Below, piece after piece: positions 1 through 11,078 of a DNA stretch of 64,000 nt; positions within the stretch are counted from its first letter, which is position 1, and each line of letters opens with the position of its first letter. The notes beneath the pieces are model-generated. The model searched no databases. It was given only the letters and a program-made list of their open reading frames with translations, and was not told the origin of the DNA. The stretch spans positions 101,600,229 to 101,664,228 of the forward strand of contig NC_085048.1 of the NCBI RefSeq assembly GCF_963662255.1. Reading direction: 5' to 3'. This DNA is from Cinclus cinclus (taxonomy: Eukaryota; Chordata; Aves; Passeriformes; Cinclidae). Position numbers and translations under genes: made by a program.

Positions 1-1604
1 GTCCCAATTTGTTAGCTAGGATATTATAGATATTAGGATATTACAATTTGAGCAGATGGTCTGCTTAGAGCTCTGTTATTTTGTATTATGAAAATGAGGC
101 TGTTGGAAGTCCCCACTCTGGGTTTCGTTAGTGGTCATTAGTTGGTGTCATGAGACATATGCCTTGATGATGTCAGCAGCGTTATTAAATGTTATAAGAA
201 TTTATTTTCCCAGCAGCAATAGGAGTATGCACAGTAACATTTGTAGGGTCTAAGCTATTTTTTTTATCTTGGACTTGGTAAGTATATTTTTTAAAGTGTA
301 AAAATAATGCTTTACTGAGAAATGTATTCGAAGGAGGCACATACTAAATGTTGGTATTATCCAGAATTTACTATTTTACTTGCTTTTCTTGATGAATGGT
401 TGTCATCTGTCACATCAAAACAATATACATGCTGCTGGACCAAGTCTTTGCAGAGTCAATTTACAGGGAATGATGTTTTGGGGATGTGATTCAATGAAGG
501 GATTTTGGTTTGGGTTGGGTTTTTTCCTAGTCATGCATTGCACAAGTTCTGAAAAAGGTTTAAAGAAGATATAAGTAAAAAAAGCTGAAAATTCTGAATT
601 TTTTTCAGTATCTGTGTTTCAGTTTATGGTGCAAGGGTGATGTATGATGTAAGAAAGGCTGTATCTACATAGCTGTATGCCAAATTTCATGACTCTGACC
701 CTGTTGCTTGCTTGTCCACTGTGCCTACAGCTCAGGCTCTTCAAAGCCTGTTCTATTAATCTGACCAACTGAGAACAGTTAATACAATTTATGGGATCTT
801 ATTTTTAAATCTTCACAGAAATTACTGGCTGCCCCCAGGTTAAGAATTGAAAGGAAAATTAAATTAAGGTGCCTAAGTAATTAAAACATCCTTGGATTTA
901 GTAAGTAGAAGCCATCAAAGCAAAAAGTCTCTATCTCTGGAAAGATTTTTGATATTGTTTGGTGCTGGGGGGAATTACTGTTGCTAATGTATCATGCAAC
1001 GTAAGGCCTTAAGTTCATATGCTTATGAACTTCATGAATTCTTTAATTTCCAAAGTTGTATGTTATGATTTAGGTCATAAATTGAGAGCTTTCCAACTCA
1101 AACATTTCTCTCTTTATAAGGCCTACAGCATTAGGGTCATAGTGTGGTATGGTTTTGCTGACAGATGGATTAAAAAAGGAGAGAGCCTTAAGGAAGACCT
1201 TATGCCTTAAGAAATGTCTGAATTTTTCTTGCTGCCGTGAATTGTGAACCTAGTATTTGTTACTGTGATATACTTGTTGAATGGTTGCCTGCCTAGTATG
1301 ACGCATGTACACAACTCTTCTGTTTCTTCTCTTGAGCAGTGGACTTAATTCTTAACTAGAGTCAAGTAAAAAATAAATAAAAAACCACCTAAATAAAGCA
1401 TTGTTGTGCCTATTTTCAATTTATTGAGCTGGGGGAAAATGTAACAGATGTTACCTAAAACCTTTGTACAAATAAATGAAAAAGGGAGTTGACCAACTGT
1501 AATTCCAAAATATTTTGAAGAATAGGAAGAAAAAAAGCCCAGATTTTTGTTTTCTTATATATAAAATAAATATTTTATTTATCTCTCATTTCTTCTCTTT
1601 CTAG
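1..1604 (+). other. MACROD2: MACROD2 intron, 3' end of the intron upstream of the exon
   Basis: This is AT-rich unique sequence with short chance ORFs only. The last 45 bases form a polypyrimidine tract running into the AG acceptor at 1603-1604, which fixes the gene on the + strand. I see no recognisable mobile element, RNA gene or further exon here. Confidence 0.85.
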
Positions 1605-1678
1605 GTTTTCCAAATGAACCTGCTGCTGTCATTGCCCTTAACACTATCAAGGAATGGTTAAGCAAGAATCACAATGAG
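1605..1678 (+). CDS. MACROD2: MACROD2 internal coding exon (C-terminal part of the macro domain)
   Basis: A 74-bp exon lies between a pyrimidine-rich acceptor (TTCTCTTTCTAG, ending at 1604) and a donor GTATGG starting at 1679. It begins with the last two bases of a Gly codon, then reads 24 full codons: FPNEPAAVIALNTIKEWL followed by SKNHNE. It ends in phase 0. This matches the MACROD2 segment straight after the STGIY substrate loop of the macro domain; MACROD1 differs clearly here (GYPCEAAAEIVL type). Family knowledge: MACROD2 hydrolyses mono-ADP-ribose from acidic residues of modified proteins, deacetylates O-acetyl-ADP-ribose, and acts in the nucleus and cytosol in the DNA-damage response. 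The exon encodes the helix after the catalytic loop; the catalytic residues themselves are on neighbouring exons outside the window. There is no stop or frameshift, so it looks functional. The exon number cannot be assigned from this window. Confidence 0.93.
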
Positions 1679-3192
1679 GTATGGAATAAAATACTTTTTT
1701 TTTTTCAAATTTGTACTTAAGGTTATGGTCTTTGACTCCAAAACTGTGAAAAGAGCAAACATAAGCGTGAGCCTTGAAGTCTTTTATTATTTAGTCTTAA
1801 GACCAGGGAAGTCAGGTCAGGACAATATAGCCAGGGGAAGATTTTTATATCTGAAAGCTATACTGGAGTTCAAAGGAAATACATTTGTTTGAAACCATAC
1901 TGTGCATTTCCTATGCATCTTTCCTGGCAAAGCAGAAGACTGTTCTCTTCCTAAGCTGTTTCTGAGTGTCAGAGTTTTCAGATAATAACGAGGAGATTCT
2001 TGAAAAGAAAATATGCACACCAGTTGTCAGTGGGAACAGCCACCAAAGGTCAGCGGTGTTCCACGGTCACTTTACAGTAAATACATGTAGGATCCTTTTT
2101 TCTATTTTCATTAATTTGTTGGTTTGCTTGCTATTAAGTGTTTGTTTTCCCATAAATACTCACTAAATATAGGAATTTTTAATAGTACTGGTCATCTTCC
2201 AGTGAGCAGTGAAGCAGCAGTTTTGGATGGACAGACTTCATTAGTACTATTAGGGCCTAAATCTCATCAGCATAGCCCTAAACTTACATTTTTGGGACAT
2301 TGTATGTTTGTAATTTTAACCTTGATGTGTGAGGCTAAACCCAATATGTTTGTAGTGCTTACCATCTTATAATTTCTCTTAGCTTCATTTTTACCACATA
2401 ATTTAAAAGGTTAAAAGGTTTGTTTTGGGTTTTTGCTCCAGAAATAAGTTTTTCTTCCTCAGAAACTGACTGTGTTGTATATACACCTCCTGCCTTGCTC
2501 CTCACAAATTTAACCAGAATTTAACCAGAATTACTTTTAAACAATTAGCTGTAGTTTATAGTGTTTGGTCAGCAAAAGGAGCCCAGGCTCTTTTCCTTTA
2601 ACTACAAAGCAATTATTTAAAGTTATCAGACTCATTTTATGCCACGGTTGGTTTATTTTTCCATTTCGACTATTACAGGTCATACTTGTTGTCTTAAATG
2701 TTGTTTTCCTAATCCTGAATCCCAGCCTCACCAAGCTGAGGTCTCACTCTGTTTGATACACTTGAAGACATATGTGTGGTGTAATTATTGCATATTGCTG
2801 ATTAGGAGGATTCAGAGCTGTTCCCCCAGAGTTTTTGTTTATTTTCTCAGGAAGTGGAGTATTAGGTTTTTGTCAAAATACGGTTTGAGGGTTTGGTTAT
2901 CCACAGCTTTGTACTTTCTCACATGAAGCTTATATCCTCTTTCTAAGGTTTTTCCACAATACACTAAGTTTTAGATTATGGCATACTAGCATGTTTTCCA
3001 TGTCATAAACAGGACAGCAACACAATACTCAATTTTGCTGAAGACAGCAATAACTTAAGTAGTAAAAGGGATCTTTGAGAAGCATACCACTACTGGGTTG
3101 CTGCTATTTAATGTGTATAGTAAGGTGAGCATGGTTTAAAAGAACTGATGTAGCTCTGTGCCAGATGTCAGTTTGATCCATTGTATACTGTT
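1679..3192. other. Unique intronic sequence with a small tandem duplication
   Basis: No gene or transposon is recognised. The one structural item is an 11-bp direct tandem duplication, AATTTAACCAG, at 2507-2517 and 2518-2528, followed by a partial third copy (AATT). Overlapping 60-95-codon ORFs near 2.1-2.9 kb have no family resemblance. Confidence 0.7.
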
Positions 3193-3340
3193 ATGGAATC
3201 ACAGAGCATTTTGCATTGCAAGGAACCTTAAAGTACATCTAGTTCCAGCCCCTGCTATGGGCAGGCATGCTACCCATTAGACCAGGCTGCTCAGGACCCC
3301 ATCCATCCTGGCACTGAACATTTCCAGGGATGTGTACACT
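3193..3340 (-). mobile_element. CR1 LINE 3'-end fragment
   Basis: The + strand reads ATGGAATCACAGAG, then AAGGAACCTTAAAG, CATCTAGTTCCAGCCCC, GGGCAGGCATGC, ACCAGGCTGCTCAG and CACTGAACATTTCCAGGGATG. This is the reverse complement of the avian CR1 3' UTR and tail, so the element points leftward. It is a short 5'-truncated copy with many substitutions, hence old. Confidence 0.88.
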
Positions 3341-6300
3341 TACTCCCTCAGACTAAATTTTGTGTTTTGAGTAGCAATATTATACATTACCCAAGCTTTT
3401 CCCCGAAGTAGCTCATCATACAGCAATGGAATGAAGAGGACTTTCTGTGTTTAATAGTCTCCTCCTATGGCACGCAGCCATATGATACAGTGTTTTCTAT
3501 AAAATTCTGTCTTAAAGACAGATTAATTCCCACTACGCCCACTAGGTATTTAAATTCAGATTTTCTAGTCTGGGAGCAAAACCTCTAATGATCTGGCATG
3601 ACGGCAGCTATTCAGAGTGCTGTCCACATCTCATTCCTGTTAGCACTGACCAATCCTGCTCCCCTGGTGTTGTCTGTGCTGTCAGGATGAGTTGGTGTGT
3701 CCTGCTAACAGCCTCTCCTCAACAAGAAAGGCCTCCTACACTTGGCTCTTCCAGAGTTAAATTAATCAAAGTCATCTTCTTTCCCTCAACCTTTGTTCTG
3801 CAATCTGTCTTACCAGTGAGAAGGTTCTGCTCCTTTAGTCCCAAAAGTGTCTCACAGCCAGTTAGGCCATTGGACCTGACCACTCACTAAAGTCTCAAAA
3901 TCTTTGATTGTAGAATATGAATTGACTGATTGAATTCAAGAAGTTTTAGTGCAAGATAGATAGCATGCTCACTAGGGAATCTGCCTCTATAGCAATATAC
4001 ATGGCAAAAACAGGTGAATAAGATGGAAAACTAACAAATTTCCAAGTCTTTTGTTGTGCTCTATAGCAGCCTCCGCAGGAGTCTCCTCTGCCTTTCAGCA
4101 ACCCAGGAATCTGTGACAGATTTGGGAAAGATAAGGCCATATTCTTGTTTTCACCTCTCTACCTCCCTATAGTACTTCTTTCCTTTGATGCTATAATGAA
4201 ATTTTTTAGATATCGATATTAATTCCAAATATAAATAAATCATCTGCCCTATTCCTTAGTCAGCCCAGAGGCCTGAAAATATAACTTGAATGACTCCTGC
4301 AATGTGTTAGACTCCTGCAAATTTCTCTGTCGTAGTCTTTAAAAGACAAGTGATTTGCATTTAATAAAAGGTTTTTTTTATTCAAGCCCATGGTTATGCT
4401 TGACCCCTCAGGTGTTTGTATAAAAACTTATTAGCATGCTTAACTCTGATGTCACTTAGATGAATGTCTCATTACCATGCAAATGGAGTTAACACCTTTT
4501 GGAGGTTAATTGTTACAAAGCAACAGAGAGATATTTTTACTGTAATTTACTCAACATACAGCCACCATAGTCCAGCAGCCTAAAACTCAACTACATAAAG
4601 TTGGCTGGGAAAAAAAACTTACTGTAAGAAGTGGTCTGGACTCATGTGTAGCAGCAGCACAGTTTCACTCTTGAAATGAAGCCCTTAGTCAAACTAATCT
4701 CTGGCCATGCTTTACATCAAGGTTTGCTGACTTGCAGCCTGACGGCAAATCTAGTTTAGAAGCTGGTAAATGTTGTTATGCTGTAAGTGTAGAAATCCTT
4801 TGGACTAAACTCCTAGGTATGTCCACAGTCAGCAGTAGTGGTTAATTTACTGCAGACCACCTAGGCTATCTCCTTAGCAAACTATGTTTTCATTTTGCAC
4901 AAAGTGCTCTATGGGTTTAATAGAATTTCTCAGAGCCACAAAATAGAATTGGAGTCCACTCTTTAGGAAATTACACCTTAGCATTCATTTTAAAATGCAC
5001 ATTAAGTTCTTTAAACAGGTCAGAATGTTTATTTCTGGGATAATTTGGCAAGGTTTGAGGTGTTTCCAGCTGATTTCCTGTAATGGTATCTCAAAAACAT
5101 TGTGACAGCTTTAAATACTGGACACTCTGCATTGTTGGGGGTGTTGGGGAGAGGGTTATCTTTGGTTTTTTTATGGCAGATACCTAGGAATGCTTGCAAT
5201 GATAGAAATTATCTTCTTTTTCTTTGCTATGTTTTTCAAAAGGTTGAAAAATAAAAAGATCTATGTGTATGCCTCACCATACAATACACTGACATGAAAA
5301 GCCTCAGGACTTTTTCACTGCTCAAGAAAATACTTCAATAACAGCACATTTAGTTCAAAGTATTGTTCTTGTGCACAATATCTCACAATACTTACTACAC
5401 ATCCTGGTAGAGCAACAACTAGGAAAGTGCAATGACAATGTGTGCACCATTGAAATAACTGATAAAATTAAAATAAATGAGAAATAAATCAACACATTCT
5501 TGATTCCTTTCATTAGACTCATTGCTGAAGAGAGACTTTTTTCTTATTTTGCCTGAAGTACATGAGTCTAAGGTCCTTGTCTTTTAGCAGGTGGTTATGT
5601 ATCATCCCCAGGCAAAAAGGGAAAAAAAAAAGTGAACATTTCCAGCAGAGCAGGATGAGCCAATACTCCTTCTGACAAAAATGTTCATGAGGAAGCCCTT
5701 GTTTGTATAGTTGGGCACACTCACACACCTAAAATGCTGCTGGGTACTGGTGATCACTTTGGAGGGAGATGTGATGATCAGCAGATCAAAGGGAGCTGCC
5801 ACAACACTCTATTGCACAAAGCAGGTTTGCCTGAAAGATCATTTAAATATAAATTCTATTTTGTTTTTAATTTCTCTTACTCCTTCTGGTGGCCTCAGGA
5901 ATCTAATTCTGGCTCTTTATTCTTTAGAGACAATTAAACAAAGTGGTATCTTGAGATGAAGGCTAGTCTTTATCTCTGCAGAAGGATGCAGATGGAGACA
6001 GCGTGTCTTGGAAAAATATTGCCTGATGCAGTTCCACTTCATGTAACCTCAGATTCCCCTGGGGCAGGGCAACCAACTTTCAAGATATATTCTAGAAAGG
6101 GGTTGAGTAGCTAGCTGACAATATTTAATTAAAGAAAGCAAGTTTTGAAAAACTCCAAACATATGCAAACCCTTAAGACAGCATGACTTTTATTTTTGAT
6201 TTGTTAGTTTTCATGTTTACAGTCAACAAAACCATGTGAAATTTTGACAAAAATATCTGTATGCCTAAGGTGTTATCTTTTAGTTTGGGCCTGTGGTGAC

Positions 6301-9300
6301 ATGTATTTATTTTAAAGACTATTTATTACTCAGAAATAAAGCTCTGAAAATACAGGTTTTGATAGAAAGCCATTGACAGATCCTCAAGGACAGTAAGGAT
6401 GCCGATAAAAATTCATCCAGCTATTTTGGTCACTCTGATATGCCACTATCACTTGATTAACATAATCTCCTCCCCTCCCCCAGCACTGTTCTCTTGGGTA
6501 GGTTAAAAAATTATCTCCTTTCTATTTCTACATTCTAATTAGGTGGTAATCATATGCTGCTCTGATTGAAATTAAAATCAGCCATCATGCCACTGTCATC
6601 TTGCTGAAGTCAAGGAAAAAAAAATGCTTTTCAGCTGGTACAAAATTAAAATGATTTACTTGCTCTGTGTAGCTGCTCTCTCACCGGACTCAGAGAGATT
6701 CAGTGCTGTCCCCAAAGCCCAAATCTAACTGTCATCCCTACAGACAATTCATTTTCTGAAATAAGGCAGCTGCCAAGGCAGCAATGCTTTCCTTATATGT
6801 TCTTCAGGCTGCTGTTTAGTTACAGGGGTGATAAAGTGAAGTCGACAAAGCCTGTCTTTGTTACACGTAATATTTTATTTATTAACTTTAAAAGGTTTTG
6901 GTATTTTTGCTACAGCTACTGAGAAACAGGCAGGAAGGATCCCTCCTGGACAGAGCTGTTAGAGCTCATGATGGCTGGGAATGTCCCAGGCCAGTGTCCT
7001 GTGCTATGGTTTGTGAGATGCTGGTTTGTGACCAAAATGAAACTGGAAGGAAGGATTTGGAGACATGGCTTTCTATCAACTCTTCCCTCCAAAATTTGTG
7101 GAGGATCAAGGAAATCCATGCATAGTATAGATGTTTATGCTGAACATATATTTGTAAATGTTTATCTAACCTTTGTGTACTGTATCAAAAACACCTTCAG
7201 TAACTCTGCTACAGCTAATGAGTGTCAATAATACAAAACAGACCTCTGCATGGCTTCTTTCATGTTTACAGCAGTTAACTGTCCAGTAATTGAAATTTGC
7301 CATAGAATTTTTTTTCTTTTTATCCTTACAGTTTAATAGCAGTTATGATAGCAGGAGCCTGGATAGCTTCAAAATTCTACAGGCGTGAGCTAAATTAGCA
7401 AAATTGTCTCTGCTTCAGGGATGAGATTTTTGTCTTGTTTCTGTAATTTTTTTTTCCCTGTGATTTCTGGGTATTTGGAGGGGCCATACAACTGTAGTGA
7501 GCAGTGTATCAAAAAACTTAAAACTAAGTAGAAACAGTTTTCCTTCTTGTTACTTCTTGCATGACAAAACAGATCAGGATAACATCCTGTTATTTCTGTA
7601 CTGGCTTTCAGCCAGAAATCTGGTAATTTCAAGTGGCTTCTTAACACAATGCAGAAGAGGTCCAGTCTTCATTTTGGAAGGATTCAGTTATTGCTGCTGC
7701 CCTTCTGGGGACTTTAAATCGGCTTGTGCTCTGCACCGTGTGTATGTAGGAATAAATAACTGAGGAATAACAATCCATGTAACTCGAGAGAGATTCATGG
7801 ATAAAATACTTCAGGAGTAATGGAGAAATTGCTGCTGCAATCTTTGTTTTGCTTCTGAGCTCTGCACATTAGTAAATCTGTTGCAATTTATGTTTTGCTG
7901 TGCTTTGGTGTCTTGACTAAGCTGTATCCATGTGTTACAGCTGAGTCTTAGCAGGAACTACGCTGGGGTAACAGGAAGGAGATGCTGGAGGTTTTCCTTC
8001 TGCTCTCTGGGAGTCTGCAAGGACGCTGGTCTTGTGCAGACAGAGCCTTGGGAGACTCACAGGAAAAGCTGCCTGGCAGGGCTGGGTTGGGCTGACAGTC
8101 TCCAGCAGATATAAACCTGGTGGGATGGATGGCCTGCCTAGCCACAGCCCCCAGGGAGAGGGATGGCACTCTGCTGGCACAGGCAGCAGCTTTTCCACAC
8201 AAGACAGGAGCATGTGCTTGTTTTTGCTGGCACTTCCCTGGCATCCTGCAGAGTGCATGATGGCTTCTTTGGGTGTTCTGTTTCCAATGAACTCACATAG
8301 CTGTTCTGCTTCTGGAGAGGTGCCACTTTGGTTTGATTTAAATTCAGTTCTCTTGCCTGCAGTTTTTCCCAAAACAGAATGTCCTGTCCAGTGTGGAACG
8401 TGAGGATGAAATAATACTAAAATACAAAAAAAAACCCAAAAACATTAGGTGAGTCTCATACTGAAGCAAACATTGGATCACCCTATGAAGAACCAAACTG
8501 GTATGAAAGAAATAACTGTAAACAGAATATTTTTTAGGTTTTATTCCACTTTCCCACCTAAGATCTGTCCAATTCCTACCATCATTTCCGACCACATCAG
8601 CCATCAACAGAAGGTCACAATCAACTATGTACAGAAGGAAACCCGTATGGATCCTTATAGCCAGAGTGTATTCCCTGTGAGGAACAGAATGAGTTTATTG
8701 CTGCTAGACTTCAGCATCTTGACATATAGTTTGAGATATATGATTCTGACATTTAATAGGTTAGATGATATTGGCCACATACTTCATAGGTTCTGTATCT
8801 ACTGTATTCCTGGGAAGGTGAAAAATAGTTCTGTTTATTAAATATGAAATGACAGAGCAGATGAGAAGAGCATTGTGGATGTGGAGAGCATCGACAATGA
8901 GGACCTGTGGAAACATGGGAATGGTGGTAGGCTTCCAAGATAAAATAACTAAAAATTAATACAGAACAAATTGCTCAAATTCAAATGTGAGCACAGTTTA
9001 AGGGTTCATATCACCTTCCTACTTGGACTTCAGGGCAGATTATGTGATTCTTTCTTTTATTTTGGATTAATGAAAAAATGGAAAATAAATTAGATGAGCT
9101 ATGAAATTGTTCACTTCCACAGGAATTGTAAACAATGCTTCATAGGAAGAGTTTTTTAACAAATGCCACACAGAGACTTATTCAGGTTTCTCCTTACTTC
9201 TAACCTGATTTCTCATGAGATAAAAAATGAATATTAACTTGTACAAGTATAGACTGTTTACAGCTACTAATTTTAAATAGAATTAATTTATTGAAGCCTT

Positions 9301-11007
9301 ATTTTCTTTTAACCTACATAAAAAAAGGATGAATATACTTTGGCGCTAGTGAAATAAGTAGAAAACAACCAGTGGTTAGATGATAAATAAAGGTGAGGGT
9401 GAAAGCAGAATTAAGTAGCTTTAAAAGCAATACAGTTTTACAATTGAGATGGAAGTTTCCATGGCACAGAGCACAGCTTTGACTTTCAGTTGTGCCTTAT
9501 AAGCAACAAGGTCAGTGTTGCCATGTCTCTCTTCTTTTCTGTCTGTCTTCATCCTGATTCAGGAGCATGATTTCATTCAGGAGTAAATTTGCATTTACGA
9601 GACTGAATTTGGGACGGTTTTCTGAACTAGGAGTATTGCTCTCTAAGCTAATACATTTGTCACATCTTTTCTATTAGACCTAAGATACCACTTGGTAGGA
9701 CACTTCCCTGCTCTTTAGTACTTCAGGCTGAAAAGAAATACTAAGAACCAGCTGCTATATCTTCACCTGCATGACTGATGCCCAATAAATCCAGAGGAAT
9801 AGGTGTATTTCTGAATTCTCCCCCTTGCAAGAAACCAAGGCCTTTCAGAATCCCATGTCTAAATTCCCTAGGTTCAATTGTCTGCAAGGAAGGGATTTTC
9901 CATGTTCTGTATTCTTTTCTGGTTTCTTCTATACAGCTTTCACCCACACTTAAAAGGCACTCTGCATTTAAAACTCAATCCAGATACATATTTTCAGGCT
10001 GGGGGAAGGGTTTTATATGTGATTTTCAGCCTTCTCTGCTGGAAATTTTATCTTTCATTTAAAGCCTCTTTGGGTTCGTAATCCAAAAGGTTAGAAAACG
10101 TAAGTCTTTTATTTGCATATCAGTACTCTTATCCTTTAGTTGAGATGATGATGGATTGTTTTATAGATAAAATACAGTCTATATGAATAATTTCATTTAT
10201 TCTTTTTTCTTTCACATTTTATTAAGTGCATGTCAAATGCCTTCTCCATGTGTGAAAACAAGTCTTGGAACTTGCACTGTTGCTTATTGGACCTCTTCCC
10301 TGTGGACATTTAAACAAACATCTCCCTTTGGGGTTACATATAATAATATGCAATCTGTATGATGATGACCTCCTGATGGGAAATGTGTCAGGAGGGGCAA
10401 TAGAAATGAAGTGCTTTAGTCCTGCTGACTGTGTTCCTTGTTGAAACCTCTCCCTATAGACATCCTATAAAGTTCATTAATATTTACAAAGCAAATACAT
10501 TTCCCTTCAGACAGCTGAGGTGCCTCTGCCCTTGATTTTTGTTGGATTCTATGAACTTTGATACAGTGTTATATAGCATAACTGCAATATCTCATTAACA
10601 TGCATACTTAGATTTGTAGAATATCCTAGACGTTTTTTATCTAGTGTGATTTTTATGGGGCATATCATATGAGAATAAAATCTCATCATAACTACAGGTT
10701 GCTTATGTGTGTATGCTTGTCAGATGAGGTCTGAGTCTTCATGGGAGTTTGGGAAATGCCTATCATGGTGTTGTTACTGAATCACATATTAGCAAGGTAG
10801 AGTTGTGGATATAAAAAATTGCTGTACTGCAAATTATCAAAGATACTTGTAATTCAATGCTCTGAGTGTAAATACAAAGGGTAAACTTCTACAGACTAAC
10901 ACTACTCTTCAAAGCCTTCCTAAATTTTACTAGAGATGGAATTTTTGCAGTGAAGGAATTTTGCATCACAAGGCTGCTAACAAGGAAGGGTGGACATAAG
11001 GATCCCT
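3341..11007. other. Unique intronic sequence, 3.3-11.0 kb
   Basis: Mostly AT-rich unique DNA. No exon, RNA gene or transposon is recognised. Two parts stand out and are discussed as findings: octamer-containing sequence at about 4340-4560, and a GC-rich pocket with ORFs on both strands at about 7930-8400. A 130-codon + ORF at 8449-8841 has no recognisable domain and looks like chance. Confidence 0.6.
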
Positions 11008-11078
11008 AATCATGGAATCACAGGGTACTCTGAGTTGGAAGGGACACAGAGGAATTGTTAAGTACAACTGGGGTGGCA
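11008..11078 (-). mobile_element. Short CR1 LINE tail fragment
   Basis: The + strand reads AATCATGGAATCACAGGG, GAGTTGGAAGGGACACAGAGG and TTAAGTACAACTGGG. This resembles the CR1 tail subtype with GGACCCACAAGGATCATCGAGTCCAACT. Only about 70 bp survive, and the element points leftward. Confidence 0.75.

Noticed and set aside
1605..1678. MACROD1 as the identity of the exon
   Set aside because: MACROD1 reads GYPCEAAAEIVLATLREWL at this point; the window has GFPNEPAAVIALNTIKEWL, the MACROD2 form.
8449..8841. 130-codon + ORF
   Set aside because: No recognisable domain, no convincing splice or promoter context, and AT-rich composition like the flanks; most likely chance.
10060..10090. GGGTTCGTAATCC, resembling a tRNA T-arm or B box
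   Set aside because: No A box at the right distance and no cloverleaf can be drawn.
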